Source: Flavobacterium sp. LC2016-13
GTDB lineage: Bacteria; Bacteroidota; Bacteroidia; Flavobacteriales; Flavobacteriaceae
DNA: 64,000 bases
Direction of reading: 5' to 3'
NCBI RefSeq assembly: GCF_009707955.1
Contig: NZ_WMDQ01000014.1
Location: forward strand, 1 to 64,000
A program made the position numbers and the translations under genes. Below are positions 54,833-63,717 of the stretch, one piece after another (positions within the stretch are counted from its first letter, which is position 1; each line of letters starts with the position of its first letter). A model generated the notes under the pieces. It had not been told where the DNA came from. It did not search any database and saw nothing but the letters and a program-made list of their open reading frames with translations.

Positions 54833-57800
54833 TTATTCTTCTAAACGAATGTCAAGTCCAAGACCTTTCAATTCATGCATTAATACATTGAATGATTCAG
54901 GTAATCCTGGTTCTGGCATAGACTCACCCTTAACGATAGCTTCGTAAGTTTTAGCTCTACCAATAACGTCATCTGACTTAACTGTTAAGATTTCACGAAG
55001 AGTACTTGATGCTCCATAAGCCTCAAGTGCCCAAACCTCCATCTCTCCAAAACGCTGACCTCCAAATTGAGCTTTACCTCCAAGTGGTTGTTGAGTAATC
55101 AACGAGTATGGTCCGATAGAACGTGCGTGCATCTTATCATCAACCATGTGTCCTAATTTAAGCATGTAAATTACACCCACAGTTGCAGCTTGATGGAAAC
55201 GCTCTCCAGTACCACCATCATAAAGATGTGTATGTCCGAAACGTGGTACTCCAGCCTCATCAGTTAATTCATTAATTTGATCTAAAGAAGCACCGTCAAA
55301 AATTGGAGTAGCAAATTTTCTACCCAAGTTCATACCAGCCCATCCAAGAACAGTTTCATAAATCTGACCAATGTTCATACGTGAAGGTACCCCAAGTGGA
55401 TTCAATACGATATCTACTGGTGTTCCGTCTTCAAGGAAAGGCATATCTTCATGACGAACGATTCTTGCAACAATACCTTTGTTACCGTGTCGTCCTGCCA
55501 TTTTATCCCCTACTTTCAGTTTACGTTTTTTAGCGATATAAATTTTCGCCAATTTCAAGATTCCAGATGGTAATTCATCTCCAACTGTAATAGTGAATTT
55601 TTCTCTTCTTAAAGATCCTTGTAAGTCGTTCAGCTTAATTTTATAGTTATGAATTAAATCATTAACCATTTTATTTGTAGCATCATCAGCAACCCATTGA
55701 CCTTTGCTTAAGTGAGCAAAATCTTCTACTGCGTAAAGCATTTTTTGAGTATATTTTTTACCTTTTGGTAAAACTTCTTCACCCAAATCATTCATTACAC
55801 CTTGAGATGTTTTTCCGTTCACGATCAAGAACAATTTCTCAACCAATCTGTCTTTTAATTCAACAAATTTAGTTTCGAATTCCATTTCTAAAGCGCCTAA
55901 AGCATCTTTATCCTGAGTACGTTTACGTTTATCTTTTACGGCTCTTGCAAATAATTTTTTGTCAAGAACTACACCATGTAAAGATGGAGAAGCTTTTAAT
56001 GAAGCATCTTTTACATCACCTGCTTTATCCCCGAAGATTGCACGAAGCAATTTCTCTTCCGGAGTAGGATCTGATTCTCCTTTTGGTGTAATTTTTCCGA
56101 TTAGAATGTCGCCAGGTTTAACCTCTGCTCCAATTCTGATCATACCGTTTTCATCTAAATCTTTAGTAGCTTCTTCAGAAACGTTAGGAATATCGTTTGT
56201 TAACTCTTCATTTCCTAACTTAGTATCTCTAACCTCTAATGAATAATCATCAACGTGGATAGAAGTAAAAATATCATCACGAACTACTTTTTCAGAAATT
56301 ACAATCGCATCCTCAAAGTTATACCCTTTCCATGGCATGAACGCAACTTTTAAGTTTCTACCTAAAGCTAATTCACCATTTTGAGTAGCATATCCTTCTG
56401 ATAATACTTGACCAAGAATAACTCTGTCACCTTTTCTTACGATTGGTTTCAAGTTAATACTTGTACCTTGATTGGTTTTTCTAAATTTAATTAAATTGTA
56501 TGTTTTCTCATCAGCATCAAAACTTACCATTCTTTCTTCTTCAGTACGGTCGTATTTGATAGTAATGATATTAGCATCAACATATTCTACAGTTCCATCT
56601 CCTTCAGCATTAATCAATACTCTAGAATCTGAAGCTACCTGACGCTCTAAACCTGTACCAACAATTGGTGCTTCCGGACGGATCAAAGGAACCGCCTGAC
56701 GCATCATGTTAGATCCCATCAACGCACGGTTCGCATCATCATGCTCCAAGAAAGGAATCAATGAAGCCGAAATCGAAGCGATCTGGTTAGGAGCAACGTC
56801 TGTATAATGTACTGCAGATGGTTCTACAACCGGGAAGTCACCTTCCTCACGAGCAATAACATTAGAAGCAGTAATTTTTCCAGAAGCATCCATTTCAATG
56901 TTTGCCTGAGCAATCATTTTACCTTCTTCTTCTTCAGCACTCAAATAAATAGGAGTACTTTCTAAATCAACTACACCATCTGTTACTTTACGGTATGGAG
57001 TTTCGATGAAACCCATTCCGTTAACTTTTGCATAAACACCAAGAGATGAAATCAAACCAATGTTTGGTCCCTCTGGAGTTTCAATCGGACATAAACGACC
57101 ATAGTGTGTATAGTGAACGTCACGAACCTCGAAACCAGCTCTCTCTCTCGAAAGTCCACCTGGTCCAAGTGCAGAAAGTCTTCTTTTGTGTGTAATCTCA
57201 GCTAATGGATTCGTTTGATCCATAAATTGAGATAACTGGTTAGTACCAAAGAAAGAGTTGATAACCGATGATAATGTTTTAGCATTAATCAAATCGATTG
57301 GTGTAAACACCTCGTTATCTCTAACGTTCATTCTCTCACGAATAGTTCTAGCCATACGTGCTAAACCAACACCGAATTGTTGAGACAATTGTTCTCCAAC
57401 TGTTCTAACACGACGGTTTGATAAGTGATCAATATCATCAATCTCTGCTTTAGAGTTGATCAATTCGATCAAATATTTTACAATGGTAATGATATCTTCT
57501 TTGGTAAGCACTTGCTTTTCCATTGGGATATCTAAACCAAGTTTTTTGTTCATTCTATAACGACCAACTTCACCTAAGTTATAACGTTGATCAGAGAAGA
57601 ACAATTTATCTATAATACCACGAGCAGTTTCTTCATCAGGCGGTTCAGCGTTACGCAACTGACGGTAAATGTGCTCTACAGCTTCTTTTTCAGAGTTTGT
57701 CGGATCTTTTTGTAACGTGTTGTGGATAATAGCATAATCTGCTTGGTTATTATCTTCTTTGTGTAACAAAATAGATTTAACGTTAGAATCGATGATTTCT

Positions 57801-58645
57801 TCAACATTATCTTTGTCGATAATAGTATCTCTATCAAGGATGATTTCGTTACGTTCGATAGAAACTACCTCACCAGTATCTTCATCAACGAAATCCTCGT
57901 GCCAAGTATTCAATACACGTGCAGCAAGTCTTCTTCCAATATATTTTTTAATACCAGTTTTAGAAACTTTAATTTCTTCAGCAAGGTCGAAAATTTCAAG
58001 GATATCCTTATCTCTTTCGAACCCAATAGCACGGAATAAAGTTGTAACCGGTAATTTTTTCTTTCTGTCGATATAAGCATACATTACGCTGTTGATATCT
58101 GTAGAAAATTCTATCCAAGAACCTTTAAAAGGAATTACTCTGGCAGAATAAAGTTTTGTTCCATTTGCATGGAATGATTGACCAAAGAAAACCCCAGGAG
58201 AACGGTGTAGCTGAGATACTACTACACGCTCAGCACCATTGATAACAAAAGTACCGCTTGGAGTCATGTAAGGTATTGTTCCAAGATAAACATCTTGTAC
58301 AATAGTTTCAAAATCTTCGTGTTCAGGATCTGTACAGTATAGTTTTAACCTAGCTTTTAAAGGCACACTATAAGTAAGACCTCTCTCTATACATTCTTGA
58401 ATTGTATAACGTGGTGGATCAACAAAATAATCTAGGAATTCCAATACAAAGTTATTTCTTGTATCTGTAATTGGGAAATTTTCCATGAAGGTGTTGTATA
58501 ACCCTTCGTTGCCTCTTTCGTCAGATTTCGTTTCTAATTGAAAGAAATCTTTAAAAGATTTAACCTGAACATCTAGAAAATCTGGATAGTCAGGAATATT
58601 TTTTGTAGAGGCAAAATTCAATCTTTCAGTCTGATTTGTTATCAT
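54833..58645 (-). CDS. rpoB: RNA polymerase subunit beta
   Basis: A 1270-residue subunit forming one side of the RNA polymerase cleft. The rifampicin region is readable: FFGTNQLSQFMDQTNPLAE, then THKRRLSALGPGGLSRERAGFEVRD (given in pieces), with the sensitive-type residues at the usual positions. Other hallmarks are GRHGNKGIVAR and the C-terminal EMEVWALEAYGA. The start at 58645 (MITNQTERLNF) is preferred over an ATG one codon earlier. It is transcribed after rplL; the 263-base gap holds an attenuator-like hairpin. Confidence 0.98.
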   Translation of the reverse strand: MITNQTERLNFASTKNIPDYPDFLDVQVKSFKDFFQLETKSDERGNEGLYNTFMENFPITDTRNNFVLEFLDYFVDPPRYTIQECIERGLTYSVPLKARLKLYCTDPEHEDFETIVQDVYLGTIPYMTPSGTFVINGAERVVVSQLHRSPGVFFGQSFHANGTKLYSARVIPFKGSWIEFSTDINSVMYAYIDRKKKLPVTTLFRAIGFERDKDILEIFDLAEEIKVSKTGIKKYIGRRLAARVLNTWHEDFVDEDTGEVVSIERNEIILDRDTIIDKDNVEEIIDSNVKSILLHKEDNNQADYAIIHNTLQKDPTNSEKEAVEHIYRQLRNAEPPDEETARGIIDKLFFSDQRYNLGEVGRYRMNKKLGLDIPMEKQVLTKEDIITIVKYLIELINSKAEIDDIDHLSNRRVRTVGEQLSQQFGVGLARMARTIRERMNVRDNEVFTPIDLINAKTLSSVINSFFGTNQLSQFMDQTNPLAEITHKRRLSALGPGGLSRERAGFEVRDVHYTHYGRLCPIETPEGPNIGLISSLGVYAKVNGMGFIETPYRKVTDGVVDLESTPIYLSAEEEEGKMIAQANIEMDASGKITASNVIAREEGDFPVVEPSAVHYTDVAPNQIASISASLIPFLEHDDANRALMGSNMMRQAVPLIRPEAPIVGTGLERQVASDSRVLINAEGDGTVEYVDANIITIKYDRTEEERMVSFDADEKTYNLIKFRKTNQGTSINLKPIVRKGDRVILGQVLSEGYATQNGELALGRNLKVAFMPWKGYNFEDAIVISEKVVRDDIFTSIHVDDYSLEVRDTKLGNEELTNDIPNVSEEATKDLDENGMIRIGAEVKPGDILIGKITPKGESDPTPEEKLLRAIFGDKAGDVKDASLKASPSLHGVVLDKKLFARAVKDKRKRTQDKDALGALEMEFETKFVELKDRLVEKLFLIVNGKTSQGVMNDLGEEVLPKGKKYTQKMLYAVEDFAHLSKGQWVADDATNKMVNDLIHNYKIKLNDLQGSLRREKFTITVGDELPSGILKLAKIYIAKKRKLKVGDKMAGRHGNKGIVARIVRHEDMPFLEDGTPVDIVLNPLGVPSRMNIGQIYETVLGWAGMNLGRKFATPIFDGASLDQINELTDEAGVPRFGHTHLYDGGTGERFHQAATVGVIYMLKLGHMVDDKMHARSIGPYSLITQQPLGGKAQFGGQRFGEMEVWALEAYGASSTLREILTVKSDDVIGRAKTYEAIVKGESMPEPGLPESFNVLMHELKGLGLDIRLEE

Positions 58646-58840
58646 CAATGGACAAAATTTTGATTAAAAAAAAGTAATTTTTTTTGTGTGAAACACACTG
58701 TTTAATCTATACTTTCTTATTATAATCAATACATCTTTAAAAATAAACCAAAAGTAAGTTCAATTTTTTTTCTTCGTATTGATCAAAAACTTTTTCGTAT
58801 TTTAAACTATTTGATAATAAAACTTGATATATTTTATTAT

Positions 58841-58886
58841 ACGAAAAATGGTTTAGGCCTTTGAGTGTTAACTCAGGACCTAAACC
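58841..58886 (-). terminator. attenuator-like hairpin between rplL and rpoB
   Basis: The stem GGTTTAGG (58850-58857) pairs with CCTAAACC (58879-58886); inside, CCT pairs with AGG and GAGT with ACTC. Read on the minus strand it starts 22 bases after the rplL stop and is followed by ATTTTTCG, a short T-run. This is the position of the partial terminator that sets the ribosomal-protein to RNA-polymerase ratio in E. coli. Read-through to rpoB is implied because no good promoter for rpoB was identified. Confidence 0.72.
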
Positions 58887-58908
58887 TAGTTCTTAAAACC
58901 GAGTTGAA

Positions 58909-59280
58909 TTATTTTAATTCAACAACAGCTCCAGCTTCTTCTAATGATTTTTTAAGACCTTCAGCCTCTTCTTTAGAAACACCTTCTTTAACGTTACTTG
59001 GAGCACCGTCAACTACATCTTTAGCTTCTTTCAAACCTAAACCTGTAAGTTCTTTTACTAATTTCACAACTGCTAATTTAGAAGCACCAGCTTCTTTTAA
59101 TACAACTGTAAATTCAGTTTGTGCTTCTTCAGCAGCACCTTCTCCACCACCAGCAGCAACTACTACAGCTGCAGCAGCAGGCTCGATACCATACTCGTCT
59201 TTTAATATTGTTGCTAATTCGTTAACTTCTTTAACTGTTAAGTTAACTAATTGTTCTGCGAATTGTTTCAAATCTGCCAT
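58909..59280 (-). CDS. rplL: 50S ribosomal protein L7/L12
   Basis: A 123-residue stalk protein that recruits translation factors. It has an N-terminal dimerisation helix (LKQFAEQLVNLTVKEVNEL), an Ala/Gly-rich hinge near 37-52 and the C-terminal domain FTVVLKEAGASKLAVVKLVKELTGLGLKEAK (in pieces). Normal length. It follows rplJ after 91 bases and precedes rpoB. Confidence 0.97.
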   Translation of the reverse strand: MADLKQFAEQLVNLTVKEVNELATILKDEYGIEPAAAAVVVAAGGGEGAAEEAQTEFTVVLKEAGASKLAVVKLVKELTGLGLKEAKDVVDGAPSNVKEGVSKEEAEGLKKSLEEAGAVVELK

Positions 59281-59371
59281 TTTTTCTATCGTTTAAAATG
59301 ATTTGTAAAATATAATTTATTTATTGTGCGCTAATTAAGCAACAAGGAAATTAAATTCCCTGCTTCGAATA

Positions 59372-59875
59372 TTATGCTTCAGTTTCTTCTTCGCTACCAG
59401 CGAATTTGTTTTGTAAAGCAGAAATAATTCTTTGTGCTGGTGATTGCAATAATCCAATAAGTTCTCCGATAAGTTCTTCTTTAGATTTAATAGTTGCTAA
59501 TGCATCTAATTGATCATCTCCAATATAAATTTCAGAATTAATATAAGCTCCCTTTAATACAGGTTTAGCTGATTTTTTTCTGAAATCTTTAATTATTTTT
59601 CCAGGTGCATTTGCAACATCTGAAATAAATATAGCACTATTACCAGTCAATACTGAAGGTAAATCACCATAGTCATTAGCAGAAGCTTCCATTGCTTTTG
59701 CAAGCAATGTGTTTTTTACAACCTCTAATTTAATACCTGCTTTAAAGCAAGCTCTTCTCAAGCTTGAAGTTGTTTCTGCATTTAATCCAGAAATATCAGA
59801 TACATAAATAATATTTGTACCAGCTAACTGTGCAGTTAAATCTTCAATCGCGATTGATTTTTCTTCTCTAGTCAT
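59372..59875 (-). CDS. rplJ: 50S ribosomal protein L10
   Basis: A 167-residue stalk base protein that binds L7/L12 dimers and 23S rRNA. Family features are IIYVSDISGLNAETTSSLRRA, LEVVKNTLLAKA and a helical C-terminus (LIGLLQSPAQRIISAL). In E. coli L10 represses its own operon by binding the leader; here the 22-base gap to rplA leaves no space for a long leader. Confidence 0.96.
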   Translation of the reverse strand: MTREEKSIAIEDLTAQLAGTNIIYVSDISGLNAETTSSLRRACFKAGIKLEVVKNTLLAKAMEASANDYGDLPSVLTGNSAIFISDVANAPGKIIKDFRKKSAKPVLKGAYINSEIYIGDDQLDALATIKSKEELIGELIGLLQSPAQRIISALQNKFAGSEEETEA

Positions 59876-59897
59876 ACTAAAAATTATTAACTACCAA

Positions 59898-60587
59898 TTA
59901 TACTGCTTTAGGGTCCAATGCAATTGCAGGACTCATAGTGCTTGTAAGGTGAATACCTTTAATGTAGGTACCTTTAGCAGCAGTTGGTTTAAGTTTGATT
60001 AATGTTTGAATAATTTCGTGTGCATTGTCATAAATTTGCTCAGCTCCAAAAGAAACTTTACCAATTCCTGCATGTACGATACCAGTTTTATCAACTTTAA
60101 AGTCAATTTTACCAGCTTTAACCTCTTGAACAGCTTTTGCAACATCCATAGTTACAGTACCTGTTTTAGGGTTTGGCATTAAACCTCTAGGCCCTAAAAT
60201 ACGACCTAATGGACCTAATTTACCCATAACAGCTGGCATAGTGATAATAACATCAACATCTGTCCAACCATCTTTAATTTTTTGTAAATAATCGTCAAGA
60301 CCAACATAATCAGCCCCAGCTTCTTTAGCTTCCGCTTCTTTATCTGGAGTAACCAATGCTAATACTTTAACGTCTTTACCAGTTCCGTGAGGTAATGTAA
60401 CTACACCTCTAACCATTTGATTCGCTTTTCTTGGATCTACACCCAAACGAACTGCGATATCAACAGACTCATCAAATTTTGCAGAAGCTATAACTTTAAT
60501 CAATGCAGCTGCATCTTTTAAAGAGTATAGTTTGTTCTTTTCAATTTTTGAAGCAGCCTCTTTTTGCTTTTTTGTTAATTTTGCCAT
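59898..60587 (-). CDS. rplA: 50S ribosomal protein L1
   Basis: A 229-residue protein of the L1 stalk, normal length. Hallmarks are SVDIAVRLGVDPRKANQMVRG, VTLPHGTGK and GPRGLMPNPKTGTVT. L1 is usually the autogenous repressor of rplK-rplA; the spacing to rplK is 13 bases, as in a standard operon. Confidence 0.97.
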   Translation of the reverse strand: MAKLTKKQKEAASKIEKNKLYSLKDAAALIKVIASAKFDESVDIAVRLGVDPRKANQMVRGVVTLPHGTGKDVKVLALVTPDKEAEAKEAGADYVGLDDYLQKIKDGWTDVDVIITMPAVMGKLGPLGRILGPRGLMPNPKTGTVTMDVAKAVQEVKAGKIDFKVDKTGIVHAGIGKVSFGAEQIYDNAHEIIQTLIKLKPTAAKGTYIKGIHLTSTMSPAIALDPKAV

Positions 60588-60600
60588 TTCTTTCTCTTAA

Positions 60601-61038
60601 TTAAAAAGGAGCATCTCCTGATACAGTTATACCCATAGATCTAGCAGTTCCAGCGATCATGCTCATTGCAGATTCGATTGTGAATGCATTTAAATCTACC
60701 ATTTTATCTTCAGCAATTGCTTTGATAACGTCCCAAGTAACGCTAGCTACTTTTTTACGATTTGGTTCACCTGATCCAGACTTTAGCTTTGCAGCTTCCA
60801 ATAATTGGACAGCAGCTGGAGGAGTTTTTACAACAAAATCAAATGATTTGTCTTTATACACAGTAATTTGTACTGGGCATATTTTGCCAGGTTTATCTTG
60901 TGTTCTAGCATTGAACTGCTTACAGAACTCCATGATATTAACCCCAGCAGCTCCTAAAGCAGGTCCAACCGGTGGCGATGGATTCGCAGCACCTCCCTTA
61001 ACTTGTAGTTTAACTACCTTACTAATTTCTTTAGCCAT
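60601..61038 (-). CDS. rplK: 50S ribosomal protein L11
   Basis: A 145-residue protein. It has the N-terminal VKLQVKGGAANPSPPVGPALG and the C-terminal rRNA-binding domain ending GTARSMGITV. It binds the GTPase-associated region of 23S rRNA and is needed for stringent-response sensing. It follows nusG with a 67-base gap. Confidence 0.97.
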   Translation of the reverse strand: MAKEISKVVKLQVKGGAANPSPPVGPALGAAGVNIMEFCKQFNARTQDKPGKICPVQITVYKDKSFDFVVKTPPAAVQLLEAAKLKSGSGEPNRKKVASVTWDVIKAIAEDKMVDLNAFTIESAMSMIAGTARSMGITVSGDAPF

Positions 61039-61105
61039 TTTTTAAAAAATTTAACACCGTAATCATTGGAAGCGACTACAGTGGTTATTATAGATGTAAC
61101 AAAAA

Positions 61106-61657
61106 TTATACTTTTTCAACTTGCATAAAACTCAATTCTAATGGAGTTTTTCTTCCGAAAATCTTAACCATTACTTCAAGTTTACGCTTTTCTTCATTGA
61201 TTTTTTCAACTGTTCCGTTGAATCCGTTAAATGGACCATCGATCACCTTAACCGTTTCACCTAAGTTGAAAGGAATAGCACGAGTATCTGTATTTACAGC
61301 TAACTCATCTACTTTACCTAACATTCTATTTACTTCAGAAAGTCTCAAAGGAACAGGTTCTCCGCCTTTGATCTCACCTAAAAATCCAATCACACTAGTA
61401 ATAGACTTAATAATATGAGGTATCTCACCAACTAAATTGGCTTCGATCATAACATATCCAGGGAAATAAACTTTATCCTTAGACATTTTCTTTCCTTCTT
61501 TTACAGTAACTACTTTTTCTGTAGGTACTAAAACTTGGGAAACATAATCACCCATACCTAATCTGGCAATCTCAGTTTCGATGTAAGCTTTGACTTTATT
61601 CTCTTGTCCGCTTACAGCTCTAACTACATACCATTTTTTCACATTATTATCTGCCAT
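61106..61657 (-). CDS. nusG: transcription termination/antitermination factor NusG
   Basis: A 183-residue factor. The NGN domain (KWYVVRAVSGQENKVKAYIE to FPGYVMIEANL) is followed by a KOW domain with VKVIDGPFNGFNGTVEKI. It links RNA polymerase to Rho or the ribosome. A second ATG one codon earlier is possible. It is in the order secE-nusG-rplK-rplA-rplJ-rplL-rpoB-rpoC. Confidence 0.96.
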   Translation of the reverse strand: MADNNVKKWYVVRAVSGQENKVKAYIETEIARLGMGDYVSQVLVPTEKVVTVKEGKKMSKDKVYFPGYVMIEANLVGEIPHIIKSITSVIGFLGEIKGGEPVPLRLSEVNRMLGKVDELAVNTDTRAIPFNLGETVKVIDGPFNGFNGTVEKINEEKRKLEVMVKIFGRKTPLELSFMQVEKV

Positions 61658-61667
61658 CACAAAAAAA

Positions 61668-61865
61668 TTATCCTTTTAACCAGTTAAAAAATCCAGCCAA
61701 AGCTTTTGCAAAAAATTCGTCTACTCCCCATGTTGCCAAAGCGAATAAAACCGAAAATACAGCCACAACAATTGTCAATTTTTGAACCTCAGCCCAAGCA
61801 GGCCAAGTAACATTTGACTTTAACTCTTCGAAAGCCTCTGATAAATAATTAGTAACTTTTGTCAT
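61668..61865 (-). CDS. secE: preprotein translocase subunit SecE
   Basis: A 65-residue single-span membrane protein (span about 32-52, VVAVFSVLFALATWGVDEFF) with the amphipathic SecE motif LSEAFEELKSNVTWPAWAEVQ (given in pieces). The open frame continues upstream into the tRNA-Trp gene, but MTKVTNYL at 61865 is the real start, 18 bases after the tRNA. Forms the SecYEG channel. Confidence 0.94.
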   Translation of the reverse strand: MTKVTNYLSEAFEELKSNVTWPAWAEVQKLTIVVAVFSVLFALATWGVDEFFAKALAGFFNWLKG

Positions 61866-61883
61866 TTGATATATTTTATATTG

Positions 61884-61954
61884 CACGGGCGGAGGGATTC
61901 GAACCCCCATCAACGGTTTTGGAGACCGCTATTCTACCCTTGAACTACGCCCGT
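61884..61954 (-). tRNA. tRNA-Trp (CCA)
   Basis: A minus-strand cloverleaf: acceptor ACGGGCG pairs with CGCCCGT, anticodon CCA in the loop CTCCAAA, and T-loop GTTCGAATC. The 3' CCA is not encoded (GCAA follows). It lies between tuf and secE, as commonly seen. Confidence 0.96.
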
Positions 61955-61958
61955 AATT

Positions 61959-61999
61959 AAAAGCCAGTGATTTCAGTTAAGAAAATCAACTGGCTTTTT
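61959..61999 (-). terminator. intrinsic terminator of tuf
   Basis: AAAAGCCAGT pairs with ACTGGCTTTT, extended by TGATTT with AAATCA; a T-run follows on the minus strand. Confidence 0.88.
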
Positions 62000-62014
62000 A
62001 TAATATTTATAGGA

Positions 62015-63202
62015 TTATCCTACGATTTCAGTCACCTGACCTGCTCCTACTGTTCTACCACCTTCACGGATAGCGAAACGTAAACCTACGCTCATTGCGA
62101 TTGGGCTTAATAAAGAAACATTAATAGTCAAGTTGTCTCCTGGCATTACCATCTCTACTCCTTCTGGTAAAGTAATAACTCCTGTTACGTCAGTTGTACG
62201 TACGTAGAACTGTGGACGGTAGTTATTATGGAATGGAGTATGACGTCCACCTTCTTCTTTTTTCAAGATATAAACCTCAGCTTTGAAAGTAGCGTGTGGT
62301 TTTACTGATCCTGGCTTAATGATAACCATCCCTCTTTTGATAGATTCTTTATCAATACCTCTTAACAATAAACCTACGTTATCTCCAGCTTCACCTCTAT
62401 CAAGGATTTTACGGAACATCTCAACTCCTGTAATAGTAGAAGTTAATTTATCAGCTCCCATACCAATGATTTCAACTGGATCTCCTGTATTAGCAATACC
62501 TGTTTCGATACGACCTGTAGCAACAGTTCCACGACCAGTAATTGTAAATACATCTTCAACCGGCATCAAGAATGGTTTAGCAACGTCACGCACTGGCTCT
62601 TCGATCCAAGCATCAACAGCTTCCATTAATTCAATGATTTTTGGTACCCAAGCAGGATCATTATTCAATCCTCCTAAAGCAGAACCTTGAACTACAGGAC
62701 CATTATCTCCATCATATTCATAGAAAGATAATAAATCTCTAATTTCCATTTCAACAAGCTCTAACAATTCAGCATCATCAACCATATCCACTTTGTTCAT
62801 GAAAACAACGATTCTTGGAATACCTACCTGACGACCTAAAAGGATGTGCTCACGAGTTTGTGGCATTGGACCATCTGTAGCAGCAACTACTAAGATAGCT
62901 CCGTCCATTTGAGCAGCTCCAGTAACCATGTTCTTTACGTAATCCGCGTGACCTGGACAGTCAACGTGAGCGTAGTGACGGTTAGCTGTTTCATACTCTA
63001 CGTGTGATGTATTAATAGTAATACCTCTTTCTTTCTCCTCTGGAGCGTTATCGATTTGATCAAACGATTTTGCTTGACAGTAACCTGCATCAGACAATAC
63101 TTTTGTAATTGCAGCAGTTAATGTAGTTTTTCCGTGATCCACGTGTCCAATTGTACCTATGTTTAAGTGCGGTTTGGAACGATTAAAATTCTCCTTTGCC
63201 AT
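62015..63202 (-). CDS. tuf: elongation factor Tu
   Basis: A 395-residue GTPase carrying aminoacyl-tRNA to the ribosome. The G motifs are GHVDHGKTT, RGITINTSHVEYE, DCPGHADYVKNM and NKVDMVDD; domains 2 and 3 follow, ending VTEIVG. Length normal. It is flanked by tRNA genes: tRNA-Thr upstream and tRNA-Trp downstream, and it has its own terminator. Confidence 0.98.
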   Translation of the reverse strand: MAKENFNRSKPHLNIGTIGHVDHGKTTLTAAITKVLSDAGYCQAKSFDQIDNAPEEKERGITINTSHVEYETANRHYAHVDCPGHADYVKNMVTGAAQMDGAILVVAATDGPMPQTREHILLGRQVGIPRIVVFMNKVDMVDDAELLELVEMEIRDLLSFYEYDGDNGPVVQGSALGGLNNDPAWVPKIIELMEAVDAWIEEPVRDVAKPFLMPVEDVFTITGRGTVATGRIETGIANTGDPVEIIGMGADKLTSTITGVEMFRKILDRGEAGDNVGLLLRGIDKESIKRGMVIIKPGSVKPHATFKAEVYILKKEEGGRHTPFHNNYRPQFYVRTTDVTGVITLPEGVEMVMPGDNLTINVSLLSPIAMSVGLRFAIREGGRTVGAGQVTEIVG

Positions 63203-63256
63203 TTTACTTAATTTTTAATCTTAGTTATATATTAATTTCAATTTCCTACTTACTTG

Positions 63257-63328
63257 AGCCAATGTCGGGAATTGAACCCGAGACCTCTTCCTTACCAAGG
63301 AAGCACTCTACCCCTGAGCTACACCGGC
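63257..63328 (-). tRNA. tRNA-Thr (GGT)
   Basis: A minus-strand cloverleaf: acceptor GCCGGTG pairs with CATTGGC (two G-T pairs), anticodon loop CTTGGTAA with anticodon GGT, T-loop GTTCAATTC. First tRNA upstream of tuf. No encoded CCA. Confidence 0.95.
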
Positions 63329-63418
63329 AGAGAGTTCTGATTTTCGATTTTTGAATTTAGATTTCAGATTTTTAAAAATCTAAAACCCAAAATCCGAAAT
63401 CTCAACTTCTTTTTTTTG

Positions 63419-63499
63419 TGGGGAGAGCAGGATTCGAACCTGCGAAGTTCACACAGCAGATTTACAGTCTGCCCTCGTTGGCCGCTTGAGTATCTCCCC
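63419..63499 (-). tRNA. tRNA-Tyr (GTA)
   Basis: A minus-strand, class II tRNA of 81 bases with a long variable arm. Acceptor GGGGAGA pairs with TCTCCCC; anticodon GTA in the loop CTGTAAA; T-loop GTTCGAATC. Part of the tRNA cluster before tuf. Confidence 0.95.
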
Positions 63500-63553
63500 A
63501 TTTTTTTATCAATAATTGCATGAACAATTTCAAATCGTATTTGAAATATTTTG

Positions 63554-63627
63554 AGCCGGCGGAGGGACTCGAACCCACGACCTGCTGATTACAAATCAGC
63601 TGCTCTAGCCAACTGAGCTACGCTGGC
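63554..63627 (-). tRNA. tRNA-Thr (TGT)
   Basis: A minus-strand cloverleaf: anticodon stem GCTGA/TCAGC with loop TTTGTAA gives anticodon TGT (Thr). Acceptor GCCAGCG opposes CGCCGGC with one A-C mismatch at the fourth pair. T-loop GTTCGAGTC. Confidence 0.93.
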
Positions 63628-63717
63628 AATATCAATAAAAAAGCCCGCTATTTCTAACGGACTGCAAATGTAGCTATTTTATCTTTGAATCAAAACATTT
63701 TTTGAAAAAAATTTCAA

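Noticed and set aside
50246..58648. many plus-strand open frames antisense to rpoC and rpoB
   Set aside because: They are mirror frames of strongly coding DNA with no start context or family resemblance.
58865..59296. 143-codon plus-strand frame over rplL
   Set aside because: It is the antisense of rplL; its Ala/Ser-rich content reflects the L7/L12 codons.
61866..61913. 16-codon N-terminal extension of SecE
   Set aside because: It reads back into the tRNA-Trp gene; SecE starts at 61865.
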